Origin: Telopea speciosissima
Lineage: Eukaryota > Streptophyta > Magnoliopsida > Proteales > Proteaceae
Reading direction: 5' to 3'
Assembly: GCF_018873765.1 (NCBI RefSeq)
Contig: NC_057923.1
Location: forward strand, 56,042,593 to 56,106,592
Length of the DNA: 64,000 nucleotides
Shown one piece after another: positions 46,190 through 58,979 of the stretch. Both the position numbers and the translations under genes were made by a program. Below the pieces are notes generated by a model, which did no database searches, had not been told where the DNA came from, and saw nothing but the letters and a program-made list of their open reading frames with translations. How positions within the stretch are numbered: the stretch's first letter is position 1; each line of letters opens with the position of its first letter.

Positions 46190-46640
46190 GACCCTAGGAT
46201 AGTGCACCCGCTAATGCAAAATCGACCTCAACCAGGGAAACCAGCAGGATCAATACAATAAAAGGAACACAATAAAATAACTGAAACTCTTTTCTTATAT
46301 TACTAATTTTCTGTTTACATATGAAGGAGAACATAAAGGATAAGGAAAAGAAGAAGAAAGGGATATACAAGGGGGGATAGGATCAGCTCTCTCAATCCAT
46401 CATCCTCTCACCCAGGGCCTCTCACCATTGCCGCATATCACAGCTTCAACCATAACTTTTTTCTCTTCAACCTCTGTCCATTTTCTGCTCAGCCAGATAC
46501 TTATTTATAATAAAACCTAAGACAACTACTAGGAATAAATCCCCTTTAAAATAGAAACTTGAGTCTAACTAGGATTCCCAATTAGGATTACAACTCAAAT
46601 AGGAAACTAAATCTCTAAGCCAGCAGTCCATATCAGCCCG
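46190..46640 (-). mobile_element. LTR-like remnant
   Basis: Minus-strand sequence resembling a plant Ty1/copia LTR (GGGGATTTATTCCTAGTAGT and TTTATTATAAATAAGTATC). Its borders are not certain and no duplication was found. It is a fossil without coding content. Confidence 0.35.
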
Positions 46641-46669
46641 AACTTAACCACGGTGTGAAAAACTTTCTC

Positions 46670-47860
46670 CACAAGGTTTTAGATCTCGGTTTCACCACTG
46701 GTTTCGCCAGGCCATGAAACCGAGATCTCGGCGAGATCTTGTATTTTTTTTTTTTCTCAACTAGATGGTTGGTTTCGGTGGCCATATGGCCAAGATAGGT
46801 CGTGAAACTTGACATTCACCCTATTTTAGACCTTCTAAACACAGTGGAATCACTAGTTTTTACAAATTCAAACCCAAAATGGTACTTTGACTATGGACCC
46901 TAGGTTGGTAGTCTACAGCGTGCGTGAGATCTACCCTAGGCTCTTCCACACAATATTTAGAACTCATATAATTAAAGTAGAGGTGTAAAACAACTTATAT
47001 AAGCATTAAGAATTAAAATACATCAAACCATAAACCATTTAAGCATTAGGCATCAAATTCATATTTCATTATTATACATAGTGATGGTTCGACTATTTGT
47101 TCATAATTGTTAGAAACTTGGAAAGAGACATAGTCACATAGATTAAATAAATACAAGCTAGTACTGAAACCATAGTTGTCACGGCGTCTCGGCGACCCAA
47201 GGTGTTGGAGAGGGGCCAAATCCAAGACGACACCAATTAGGCAACCAAGGCGTCCAAGGCACCCGCCTAGGCGACCAAGGCACCCAAGTCGATCCAAGGC
47301 TCCTGGACGCCTAGGCGACGCCTTGAAAACTAAGACTGAAACGAGTGTTGGGCCGGATCATCATAATGACCATGTTGTTGTTGTTGTCGAATCAAGCTCA
47401 ATCAATACATCGGTGGACATTGTATAACATATAATAATTTCATAGTCAACAAAACAAGGTTAGATCATGTTTCTATGAAACAATGGTTTTTTAGAAGGAA
47501 TTTTTACCTAAAAGTGTCCTTGAGATGCAATGCAACTCCCAAGAGAGATGTTGAAGCTTCAATCTTCAGTTGGAGTTGAGATTTGACCAAAAAAATCACA
47601 AAACTTCCACTTTGTAGGAGTTTTCCCTTCACAGCAAACCAACAGAGGTGAGATTTTGACTCCAAGGGGGGATTTTATAAGACTTAAGTTGGTCTGGTTC
47701 AACCGAGATGAACTGAGACCGAGATATTTGGCGAGATCTCGGCGAGATACCGAGATCTCGGCCGAGATATTGTAGTATTTAGGTATCGACTATGATCTCG
47801 TCTCGAGATCCATCGAAACCGAGATAATAGCGAGATCTCGCCGAGATCTTGTACCATGTT
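46670..47860. mobile_element. 1.2-kb TIR element rich in GAGATCTCGG motifs
   Basis: Both ends carry arrays of GATCTCGG / CCGAGATC / GCGAGATCTCG: about 46679-46740 on the left, 47700-47850 on the right. The left edge ACAAGGTTTTAGATCTCGG and the right edge CGAGATCTTGTACCATGTT are rough inverted repeats. Their order resembles the ends of the 10365-11078 element (CCAAGGTTC ... CGGGTTTCGAC), so they may be related families. A CATAGTTGTC-type MITE (47166-47335) is nested in the middle. No transposase was seen. Confidence 0.55.
47166..47335. repeat. CATAGTTGTC MITE, longer copy
   Basis: It starts CATAGTTGTCACGGCGTCTC and ends GCGACGCCTTGAAAACTAAG, inverted with mismatches. The interior is rich in AGGCGACC / CCAAGGCACC units. 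It is nested in the 46670-47860 element and is the same family as 31421-31476. Confidence 0.6.
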
Positions 47861-49980
47861 TATCCATTCATTTTTTACCAAAGTGACCCTATAAGTATAT
47901 GACTAAACAATTTAAGTTTAACAGATCAAGTATTCAACCTTCATATTTTAGCATTTGAAATCTTTGAGTTTGATTGGCATGGTTTATTCAGCATTTTAAA
48001 TCATGGCAACTGCTAAGGTTCACTAAATTAATGGTTACAATCATTGAACTCATTCGTTTGAACTTTAATCACATGATTTAAACATTTATATTTACTGCAT
48101 GATCGAATGCTTTTGCATGGTAACAAAAAATTATGCTTAAAATCAAAAGGCTTATAAATTCTAAAAGGTTGAATGGTATTCTTTTGATCAAAACCTTTTA
48201 GAAGCTTTCGATGGACTTATCTTAGATCATACAATATCATTGTGTTTGCCATGATTTAAATACAAAGGGTCATGATCCCAATGAAAAGGTTTATAAATCC
48301 TAAAACATGACAGTTGAACTATATCATTCCAATTAAAATCTTAGAATCTTGTACTGGGCTGATCTTATATCAAATTGTATCATCTTATTTACCATGATTT
48401 AAAATGCTAAATGAACGACTATCATCCAAATCAAATGTTTAAATAGGCTAAAAGATGATGGGTGAAGCATATCCTTCCAATTAAAATCTTCTAGAAGATC
48501 TGATTGGTCTAATCCTAAACTATGTTTGGCATGATTTAAAATGCTAAATGAACACCATGATCTAAATTAAAAGTTTAAAATGTTAAAACATGATGTTTAA
48601 ATTGTATTCTTAGAATTAATATCACTCAAAAGATGTAGAAGGCCAGGTAGTTTGGTCATTTCATTGTCAATCATTGATCTACAGTAGTTTTTTTTTGTGT
48701 TTGGGCACCTCAAACCTCAAATTTTGAACATTAGTAATGTACATTGAAGCATGAAGAAGAGAACAGTCAGGAATTACTATTCGGGTAAACAGTGTCACAG
48801 CCCATATTGCCTTGATGGTAATCCTTCTAGAAGACCCAAGTTGAAGACTAAAACACTCTTCACGTCACTGTTCACGTGAACAGTGTCAAAGCAAAAAATT
48901 ACCTTGTTTGGGATTGATTTTTAGAAGATCTTGTGGGCCCATCAAGTGGAGGAAGATTCTATCCTAATCCTGCCATAGTTTAGTTTATATTAGGTAGTTT
49001 CTAATTTGGTTATCTTTGCATGTTTAGAATGTTGAGTTATAAAGCCTTTAGTAGTTTCTAATTTCATTTAGTTTCTATTTCCATTAGTTACTATTTCATT
49101 AGTTTCTATTTTCCAAACAGTTGCTAAGTTTTACTTTCTATTTCTGTAGCCCAACCTCAGTCTATATAAAGGCAGCTATTGTAATTAATTGATACAGAAT
49201 TAATGAACGAAGTTTTGAGGCATTCTTGCACTCGATTATGGGAGTAAGACCCCTGTCCAACAGCTGGGATAGTTGTGGGTGAGAGACCCAGGGCTGAGAG
49301 AGCCCATCCCCCTACCGCCTTTTGCTATCCTATTCTCCTATCTTCAATCGATTCCCTGTTGTTATAGTTGTTTGAGTCACCAACCAAGTGCTGTTGCTAT
49401 ACCTGATAAGGACCAGAACTCGATCCAGACTACTGTTGGAGTTGTTGTTGCTGCTGACACACTCCAACCCGCCACTGTGCTACAGTCTTGAAGACCTAAT
49501 CAGCCACTAACCACCTCCGTGAATTGCTGCTACTGCCTCCCATCAACAGAGAGTTGCAGTCCTCCTGCGATTCCAGTTTCTGCCCAGATTTTCCAGCAAA
49601 CTTCAAGTGCTAATATCTCTACAACCAAGGCTCATACTCCTTGGAGGTTTGGAGAGCAGAATCCCAAAATCAAAGGCCACACTAGATCCCAAGTTTGGTG
49701 TTCTAGATTCCATTTGGGAGATCTGTCCTAACCTTCTATTTTGGGATTCCCTTCATATCTCCCTTTTTAGCCATCAGAACTGGCTGAGATTTGGAACACA
49801 AGACCTACCCAGCCCCTGCTCCACTCAACCTAAGCCTGGTGACCTTCTGCTGGCTGGTTTGGTTCCTATTTACTAAGTAACTAATACTGATTTTGTTTCA
49901 AATTTGATGTTCTGTTGCAACCTATCATCAATCCTACTGTAGAGTGGTTCTTAGTTGAACCCCATCTACATTAATTAGGT
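47861..49980 (+). mobile_element. LTR-like region, probable old copia-type LTR
   Basis: From about 48780 to 49970 the sequence has LTR hallmarks: a TTAGTTTCTATTTCCATTAG repeat zone, then TATA-like TCTATATAAAGG (about 49161), then pyrimidine-rich sequence. The stretch 47900-48650 has diverged repeats built on TTTAAATGCTAAATGAAC and CCAATTAAAATCTT. No gag or pol is seen and I found no terminal duplication, so the borders are estimates. It is a fossil. Confidence 0.4.
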
Positions 49981-50773
49981 CACCCTTGTCGTAGTTACCT
50001 TGACGTTAGAAACCTCATGTATGTTTCCAAAAAAAAATTGGAAAGAAAAGCTCCAACGGAGCGCAAGCCCAAATGCTCCAAATAAACTCATGATGTACTT
50101 GTGACCATAGTTATCTAATTCGGATTCGGGAACTATTCGTATGGAGAATTATTCAGAACAATTCGTTTTGTTAATTTAAGAATTCGGTCGAAAAAGCAGA
50201 CACAATAACATTCGGATTTGGATTCGGGAATTATTCGTTTACCCAAAAAAATCGGGCAGAAAATTTCGGATGTTATTTCTAATATTTGTAATGCATATTT
50301 AACATCGTCAATCAATTATCAGATGTGGTAGGTGCTCTTAAAAGAATGAGGACCATAAAACTTGGTGAAACAAAATGACAGACACAAGAGCTTCAGGATG
50401 GCAACAATGAGGAGACTGAACAAGAATCAAAGTAAAAGGATGCATATATTTTGAGGAAAGACAAACTCTTTACAATACTGCTATTCTCTTTTCTATCCAA
50501 AGGCTCCTAAAATAGAAGAGCTGCAACAAGTGGCAAAACAACAATTTTATTTTGCAGTTATTTGTTTTGTCTAAACTGTGGACAATATGAAGCATTTTCA
50601 GAGTTTTGGGCTTAAGATTTTTGCTTGGGGTTAAATTTCAAGTGATCAAACTTAGTATTATTATCACTGTCTAAAAATTTTTTCCTAACTATCCCTCAAA
50701 ATCTTATTCTTTCATTTTTCTTCACCATAGTTTTCTCATGAGGCCAGACAAACATTCTCTGCTAACGAAACTA
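49981..50773. other. Intergenic with a worn ATTCGGATTCGG element
   Basis: At 50115-50280 there are repeated AATTCGGATTCGGGAACTAT / GGATTCGGGAATTATTCG motifs facing one another, like the ATTCGGAT-rich TIR elements elsewhere. The rest is A/T-rich with no gene. Confidence 0.4.
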
Positions 50774-51472
50774 TCAGTAAGGCACCATATCACTGGCAAT
50801 TTCAAGTGCATACTCGCCTGGTGGGATTTCAGCAGGAGACACAAAAGATGCAGAAAGAAGCTTATGTTCCACTCTTCTATACGATGAAACTAGTCTTCCC
50901 GAGAACAACCTCCATAAAATAAAGAAAGAAAAAGGAACGACCTAACTTTATCAATTCTAAAACAACAAAGACTTAAAAAGGAGCAGAATCAGATATTCAA
51001 GTTCTTAGTTTCATCATTTGATAATTTCCTACTAGACTGACCAATATATCGAGCTGGTTAATTAGAACTAGACATCCAAAATAAGAGAGAGATAGAGAAG
51101 TGTAATCGATTGATACCCATAAACGTAAACTCCAGTCTCGAGATGAAATATCAGAGCCAGAGATGCCCTCAAAATATCTAGAACCTTGTCAGGAGACTCA
51201 GGACTCGTGCATGTGCAAGCAGAACCCATATATTGCAGTCTGTTTCGCAAACGCAGGAAGCAAGTTCCTAACATTTGGAACACTCGTAGAGGACGGGGCA
51301 GAGAGAAACGAAAACTAAGTTGCATAGGGAAAGGACGGGGAGAGAGAGAGAGACAGAAGATGGAGTAGCAAGGCATTACCTGAGTTGCCGGATTGCTCGC
51401 TTCAGCAATGGCCTGTCGTCGACTCCTTGTAAATCTAAGTCTCAAAACTCGATCGCTCTGTGAGTCCTCCAC
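50774..51472 (-). CDS. Possible small gene, about 102 residues, three exons, unidentified
   Basis: A candidate gene with exons 51380-51472, 51117-51196 and 50774-50909. The first starts MEDSQSDRVLRLRFTRSRRQ and ends at a consensus donor (CAG/GTAATG). The second encodes SPDKVLDILRASLALIFHLE and the third ends PPGEYALEIASDMVPY then stop. The splice phases agree (0, then 2). The acceptor of exon 2 (CTGAG) has a poor pyrimidine tract. I do not recognise the protein and no domain is evident. It could also be a partly transcribed non-coding locus or a gene remnant. The region upstream (51480-51760) is GC-richer than its surroundings, as at many promoters. Confidence 0.33.
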
Positions 51473-51779
51473 CTTGCAACTAGTGAAGAATGGGTGAAGG
51501 CCGAAGTCTTCTTATTCGTTGTGGTTTGTTGTGTTCTCTTTCTCCTGTGTCAACATCGATTTTCGTTGGATTAGTGTTTCTCTTAGATTGGTAGTCGATC
51601 CAGCAGATGAAGCTTCAATTAAATTGATTTTCATTTGAACAACACTGTAAACACTCAGAACAGAGGCAGTGGAGGAGGCGGCAGCGGCGACAGCGGTGGC
51701 GGTTCTAGGGGTGGAAGAGGAATGATAGTTATGAGTGTTTTAGGTTGAAAATGAATAAAAGGGTAGCATTGTAATTTTA

Positions 51780-53980
51780 TTTCAAATATTTTCAAACTAA
51801 AACTAACATTAGACTAACACCGTCAGCCAGAGGCCCAGAGGGAGTTTAAGTGTAATTAAAAAAAATCGAGGAGAAGAAAATTTAATTAAGGTAAATATAG
51901 TGGAGGGGATGTAATTTTCTCTAAAATAAAATTAAATATCGAATGACATTGAGGGTTCTTAAAAATTGAATAGGTTCTAGAGTATCAGGAAAATAGCTAA
52001 AAATACTACGAGACATGGATTGAATACAAATCATATAAATCAAGGGAGGAAGGTTTAAGTTATACAAGTCAATGATGGAAACTGATAGTCGAAACTCTGA
52101 TTCGCATCTGTATCCGATCAAGAGCATAGTTAGCAAAAATCAAAACGGCAAAAAATTGGAGTTTTACTATATGGGTTTTAAACAGAGAAAAACTGTACGA
52201 AAAAAAATAAAAAAACAACAAACATATTGAAACAGATGGTACGGAGTTTTAAATACATAGATTTCAAAAAACCAAAAAACAAAATGTAACATATTCATAT
52301 AAATTAAGAGATTATTACCTAATATAGCTAACACTAATCAAACTTGATTACATTATAAAATATTTTCATGTAACATTATTTAAAAATGGTACCAATGGTT
52401 ATTATTAACTGAATGCCATAAAATCGAATTTGGTTGTTTGAAAAATTATTTATTATTGTAAACCTTTATCTGTCCAATTATATAATATTTGACAAACCAA
52501 AATAGACGTCCTAGTCATCTTCCATGCTCTCGTATTCATTGTTGTTGATTCCTAGCTTTGTCTTATAATAAATACAAACTTATTCCCATTATACTCCCTT
52601 GCTTCTTTTTCTTTAAAGAGCTTGGTGATGAGTGAAGACAAATTGATTACTCAATTTACTTACCCCCCAAAAAAAAAACATACTCAACTTACAATTAATA
52701 TTCTTTTTCTCCATTTTTTTGGCTCTTAATATAATATTAACTACAAAGACATTGTTTGCTCCAATACATCATTTGTGTGTTTCTCATTTGAAAGCTTGGT
52801 AACAGATGTATTGACTAATTTATTAGGAATTAAGTCAGTTACTTAGATTATATATAAATAATATCTCTTGTACCTAGTTACTAGCTAGCAAAATGTATTT
52901 CACACTAAAACCCTTCTATACATGAATAGATAGATAAATAATTAGATCTGGTATCCAATCAATTGATCAATTATTCTTCAACTATGAATTGTACAAAAAG
53001 TGTAACTCATCAAATGCCATACATATGTTTATAATGGGACATTTTATTTGATCTGAATGATTAATTATCTTTCAACTATGTGTTTTTTAGGAAAATGTAA
53101 CGCATGAAAATCTTTTATATATACGTAATTACACATTTTATTAGATGCAATCAAACGTTATCCTATGACCATGTTATCGTGTGAGGAAGGAATTTGCATG
53201 CCACATCAATGAGAGTGCAAAGAATGATATCATCTACATGAGCCCACATGGGGCAGAAGACTCATAACAGGAGAGACTTTAAGTGTGGGTCCCACATTAA
53301 TGTGAGAGGATGCAAGTTGGAATCTGCACTCTTTTTTTTTTTTTGGGGTGAAGAAGGTGGAATCTGCACTCCAGTGTTGTACATCTTTTTTTTTAGATTA
53401 ATAATATTAATGAATAAATGCTTCTAAGTCATTAACTGGAATATTTTTGTGCAATACATGGATCAAATGACCAATACTATATATATATATATATTGTTAG
53501 ATAAAAAGGGAAAGAAAAAAATTCTTAACATTTAAAAGGTAAACATTTAATTTTGTTAATATTACAATATCCATATTATTTGTACGTAAACCATGTTTCA
53601 TTCTCTTCACATTCCGATGGATTCAAAATTCGTATTTCTACTGATAGTGTGGCACCTTATTGATACTTTACATGGCCCATTGGAAAACATTTTGACTTCG
53701 TAAGATTTTTATAAAATAATATTATGTTCACATAAGACCATTGGTACCAACTGTAAGATGTGATCAACTGATCAAACTGCTAGCTTGATCAGTTGATCGG
53801 TGGCTTGCCAATAGAGTGCATGCCCCCAGGTGATCACAAGATCGATCCTCTTGTTTCACATTTGTGCCATAACGCAGCCCTACCCCTCCCTTGATAGTTG
53901 TAGTTAATTTTTCACCATATAAATTCATAATTATTGCTTTTGTAGGTATGGGTGTAGATAGACCAGTCATTTTTTAAGGA
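51780..53980. other. A/T-rich intergenic region, no gene seen
   Basis: Low-complexity A/T sequence with a short (TA)n tract near 53478-53495 and a repeated GGAATCTGCACTC around a T-run (about 53322 and 53360). It contains the perfect palindrome at 53762-53798. No coding frame is convincing. Confidence 0.5.
53762..53798. repeat. Perfect 14-bp inverted repeat
   Basis: GATCAACTGATCAA (53762-53775) and TTGATCAGTTGATC (53785-53798) are exact reverse complements around a 9-base loop. Each arm is also partly self-complementary (TGATCA). It may be the ends of a lost element or a chance palindrome. Confidence 0.8.
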
Positions 53981-54039
53981 GTTGGACGTTATCTTCCAGG
54001 GTATAACTCTATGCATAGAAAAAGGTTTCTTTGAAATGT

Positions 54040-54502
54040 CCATTAGGTCAGAATCCAAATTGGTTGTGGAGACATTAAATGAAAAGATTAAAGGTTATTG
54101 AGCATTACAGTGGTTAAAAAGCAAAATTCACCATTTGAGTGTCTCTCTTTCTTTGGTAGAATATAAGCATGTGTGGAGGGAGGTGAATTAACCAACAGAT
54201 TACATTGCCTTCTTACCTACGGGTGATATGAAGACTATTCTCCAATCGGTTGACTTCCCAGAGAATCTTTGTAAATTGGTTAAGGAGGATGCTGATTTTT
54301 GTATCTATTATCGATTGTAACTTCCTTGTTTTTGGCACTTTTGGTGATGCGGGGTCTGTCCCCTTTTTGTCAGGGGTCTTCCATTTCCGTCATTAAGCTT
54401 ATTTTAAAAGGGTTCTAAGTGGCTGCCTTTTTTTTGTATATTTAAAATTTTTTCCTTTTTTATTTTTTTAATATAATTTACTTAACCAAAAAAAAAAAAA
54501 AC
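54040..54502 (+). mobile_element. LINE 3' end with poly-A
   Basis: The translation includes HVWREVN and DYIAFLPTGDM, the end of plant L1 RNase H domains (compare HVxREANxxAD). It is followed by a 3' tail and a run of about 13 A at 54489-54501. It is 5' truncated and has frame breaks, so it is a dead copy. Confidence 0.75.
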
Positions 54503-54530
54503 TATTACAAAGTAGATAAAACATGGAAAA

Positions 54531-54696
54531 TTATCACCTCCAGTTTGCTGACCGGCCTAGTTCCCTAGTTCCTCTAATAGGGGGATGGTGGACCCCATCC
54601 GGGCAGAGTGTTTGGGCATGGATAGAGAGGTCATTTCGGCCCCCCTTTGTTAGAGGAACTGAGGAACTGGGCCGGGCAGCCAACTGGAGGTGATAA
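54531..54696. repeat. 166-bp fold-back MITE
   Basis: TTATCACCTCCAGTTTGCTG and GACCGGCC at the left are matched by GGCCGGGCAGCCAACTGGAG and GTGATAA at the right. TAGTTCCTCTAA / TTAGAGGAACT form inner arms. It is non-coding. It inserted about 30 bases after the LINE poly-A. Confidence 0.75.
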
Positions 54697-56534
54697 AGAT
54701 CCGATGAAACACAGTTGGTAGTGAGTTGGTACTGCATAGGCTGGCTATATTATTAGCTACTCCTACTACTAGTCTAGGTTCCTGTATAAACATAACATTT
54801 TCAAAATAAGTCTTAGGTACAAATATAATGTCTTTCAAAAAGGGAAGGAGTTCCCAAGGCCATCCTTCAAAATCTTCAGCTTGAGCCCTCTCCATATTGC
54901 TCTCTTCTCTACTTCTTGTGCACTTCCTACCTTCCTTCGTGCACCAAAAACTAAACACAATTTCTATAATGTTCGACAATCAGAAAAACCCATTATATAT
55001 GCACATTTAGATAATAAACAAAAGCTTTCTACCAAAAAAAAAAAAAGATAATAAACAAAAGCTTCCATCATATATAACAAGGGACCTTATGTGTATTTAA
55101 CATGTTTGAAAGCAATTTGGTTTTCTTGGACAAAGGGAACAAAAATGTTTACATTCCTTCTAATCAATTTAAGCATATCATTTTGAATCAAAATTCTCTA
55201 CTTCTGCGCCGGGGGTAAGACGGTATTTTCTACCTTGCTTGTGTGTAGGGCGCATGGCAATACCGGGCAGGCGAAAGTAGAGGATCAGGACTCTATCATT
55301 TCTGTCCAAGGATTGGTTTTTAAGATATGGTGCCGGCTGATCATGTGAACTCCTAAATTGAGATTGTCAATAGCCGAATGGGCTGGAAATGTTGAGGTTG
55401 AGATCAGCTAAGATTGATTAATCTCAGATTAAGCTGCAGTGGTTGGCTAGATTTTTTTATTGTCATGCATTTAGTTCCTAAGAAGCCCTATAAAAAATAA
55501 CCAATGATTGTAACAATTGTAACCAACCTTATCTTCTCAGTCCAACAAATGTTCTTTGCTCTTTCAATTTGTAAAAATTAAGGAATGAACAAACTCAAAG
55601 CTCAGGTGCCAAAAATACTTATACCTAAGATTGGCTCAGTTTGGTTGTGTAGGTAAATAATTATATCACAGGAAGTTGATTTAGAACTTCGCAATACCAA
55701 GAAGAATCGTCCAAGCCAGTCCTTCTGTTGTAGCAAAACTATTGACAGTAGAGTTGAGTTGTATTGAAGATACTGTCCTTAAGGTTTTTAAACGCCCCAA
55801 TTCGTGTAATTCAGTTTATACCTCCAAGATTAAACAACTCTAATCACATAAGTTGTACTTCTAAATGTGATTACCTAGCTAGAGAGTCCAAAGGCTATAC
55901 TCTTTGAATCACTTACAGAGTGTGGTAGAGAAGGAAACAGTAGAGAAAAACACAAACATGATATAAGAATATTGTAAAAACATTGTTGCAGAATAACTCT
56001 CACGCAGAGACAGAAGCACTCTCAGCAAGTATGTAGTTACCAATACAAATCTCAGATGTGTCTATATGTGTATATATGGTCATTGTACCCGTATATATGT
56101 TTCCCTATACACACAGGTTTTGAATTTGAAAATTGAGAGCCAAACTAAAAACTTACAACATGCGTGTGTGAAAAGGCACCCTGGACCCAACTTGAACATT
56201 TCCAAAGGAGGAATACTTTCCTTCTGAACCTACATCCCTTATAAGTCCCATGAATACTTATAAGCTCGTCCTCACTCTTATTTGTGAGCAATGTGAGGTA
56301 GAAACCTAACTAATCCTTTGTTTAAAAGGAAAGAATATTGATAGAACCTTAATCTAAAAGGCAAGAATTTTGATAGAAACCTAACTAATCCTTTGATTAT
56401 TGCTACTACCTGACGTACACAAAAAAAAATTCAAAAAATTTAGTTGACTTCACTATAAAGATCTGATTAATTATAACCTAACCAAAAACGTTTTGTTAGT
56501 ATTGATTGCATTTTGGTATCCGAATGAGCCAGGT
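54697..56534. other. Intergenic, no confident gene
   Basis: A half-palindromic patch at 55196-55290 (TCTCTACTTCTGCGCCGGGG / CGGGCAGGCGAAAGTAGAGGA) looks like another small fold-back element. Elsewhere the sequence is A/T-rich. A repeated GATAGAAACCTAACTAATCC-type block occurs near 56300-56395. No gene is seen. Confidence 0.45.
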
Positions 56535-57110
56535 TTTAGGCCTGATTTGGTATATGTTTGTTTCAATTTCATGGGAGTTATTTCTATTTTAGAAATTGTT
56601 TGATTTGAATTTTGCACCTTATTTTAGTGAAATAGAAATCGAATGGAATAGAAATTCTGAAATAGTTGAGGAGCTATTTCAATTTCGAAACTCCAATTGA
56701 TTTCACTTTTGCTCTTTAATGAGCACATGGTTAATTTGATGGATAAAGCAGTAATTTCATGTAAAAAATATACCACATTTCTTCTTCTCTTGATGGTCTC
56801 ACCACCACCATGCCACAGCCACCACTACCACAATCACCACCCTACTGCCACCACTGCTACCATCCTCATTGCCTCCACCATAATCACAACACTGCCACCA
56901 CCACCGCCACCCTCTCCCAAAGAAATATAGAGAATTTATTCTTAGAAATTGAACTATCAAATGGATTTCTTATTCTTTAAATATTTTTTACTGATGCAAT
57001 GAAAATAAATTTAATTTATTGACTACAAATCTATTTGTTCGACAATTTCATGAAATCAATTCGAAATTGAAATAGAAATCATACCAAATGATACAAAGAT
57101 CCAAAAATTC
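56535..57110. mobile_element. Possible MITE with CCA/CCG microsatellite
   Basis: GATTTGGTATATGTTTGTTT at the left and AATAGAAATCATACCAAAT at the right are imperfect inverted repeats, with AATTTC / GAAATT motifs continuing inward. A (CCA)n-like tract lies at about 56807-56915. The frame reading through this tract is simple-sequence. Confidence 0.4.
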
Positions 57111-58979
57111 CATTTCGAACACTGAATTAAAATGGCCATTGAAACAAGGTCACTTCTACACCCGAGGGTGATCTGATTAAACAGGTAGGGTTTTTTTTTT
57201 TCTTTTTCCGGGTGAATCAAAGAGGTAACGGTGTTGGTATCCTTATGTTCATGTTGTTTGTCTTTGTTAATGATAAGGTTGCCTTAATTACCTCTATCCA
57301 CCACCTACATTGATGATAAACCTCGACTTGATAAGGCTAATGTTGGGCAGCTAGAGATGTTGATGCGGTTGATAAGACTCCTACATATGATATAACTCCA
57401 GCCAAGAACCCAAGATGTAACTAAGGGGAGTGTCTAGATAACACCTCTATAGCTGTTTTTAGAACTTGACACCTTCTTTTAATTGTCATTTGTATTATTT
57501 TTAAAAGATTTTTAAGATAGGGGTATATAAAAAGGTTTTCAAAAATAAATTAAAAGTGACATATCATTATGTCATTATCAAAAAGTGTCATTGTTATGCA
57601 CTTTTTTCATGTGAAATGATACTATTATTGACGCAATAGGAAATATGGAGGCTAGATCTCGTTCTAGTGCTCACAACCCTCAAATTTTCATGGTAACGAA
57701 AACCCTAATTCCAAGGTGGAAGAAGAGCAAACAAACTGAATTGATTCAAAACTTCAAGATGATTTTATTTCATCCAAAACGACATTTATAGAAGAAGGTT
57801 GGATTACAAAGACAAAAAGAAATGTAAATAAAACAGGAATGAACTAATATAGAAAAATAAAATAGAAAACTAAAATTCCTAAATCATGTGCAAAACTTCA
57901 TAGGCCCAAAACACCCCTTAAACATATGAATTTGAGCTTGAAACTGGTGGCTGATATTTCCTAAAAGTTATTATGGCTCTCGTAATTCCACCCGAGTCAA
58001 AAGTTACAGTTCTCGAAAGTTGCTCTAACAAATAAGTACTTTTAACTTGATTGGGGTAGACTTCTGGATGTTTAACCGATCCAAACTTTCTTCAAAAATC
58101 TTTTCTACATTAATTTAACTTTATTGGGAAAAAAAATTGCATATCATACAAAAGGGTAAAAAAGTAAAATTACAAATTATGCGATATGGGCAAAGTTATA
58201 ACACTCTAAGAATTTCATTATCGACACATATTGATCGGAAGGGAAGTATCAACATGGATCAATCTAATTGTACATCAGACAGTGATTGGAAGTCATCAAG
58301 AACCCAACCATTAGTCAGAGTTTCGAACAGGAAGAACCAGTGACTTAACTAGTCACCTCCAACCCTAGCCAGCAGCCACTGAAATGACTGTAGTTCAAGC
58401 CTTATCAAGCTCAAACTTATCTTCTTAGCCTCTAGCTAATGCATGTATGCAACCATAATTAAAAGCTTTGACCTTCTAACCCACTACTACTTGAAAAATA
58501 TAGTCAATTAAGTGATCAAACTATCACAGATAGTGTTACAATTTTCAAATCTAACTAATATTTGCTTCAGGGAAATAGAAATTCTGGATCCTTTCCATTT
58601 ATATTTCACTAGTGTACAAGTAAAAAATCATAAAAAAATAATAACAAATGGATTCGTAATAATCACAAAAGAGAACAATAAAAAGCTAAGAGATGGATCA
58701 AATGTTGGTGTTTTGATTTGTAGACTATCCATCTTGCAGATACCTCAGATGCCCTAAATCCATGTAAAAGAGAACTGGAAGCTTTAGAAATTAAATCTAT
58801 TCATCTAGAGTCTGAGAGCACGCTTAGAAGTTAAAACTTGGAGTTGGAGCTGAGATTGCACGGGGGATGTGGATGAGATTAGAAGATGAAACATTAATGA
58901 AGGTGTACCTGAATTCCAATTTTAAAGAGCACAGAATGTCACCTATTTGGTGATGGCTGTCCAAAGGGCACATTCCTAA
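57111..58979. other. Intergenic, no gene seen
   Basis: A/T-rich sequence with no recognisable coding frame, RNA gene or clean repeat end. Confidence 0.4.

Noticed and set aside
56697-56930. Open frame with His/Pro/Thr repeats
   Set aside because: It is a translated CCA/CAC microsatellite inside a probable MITE.
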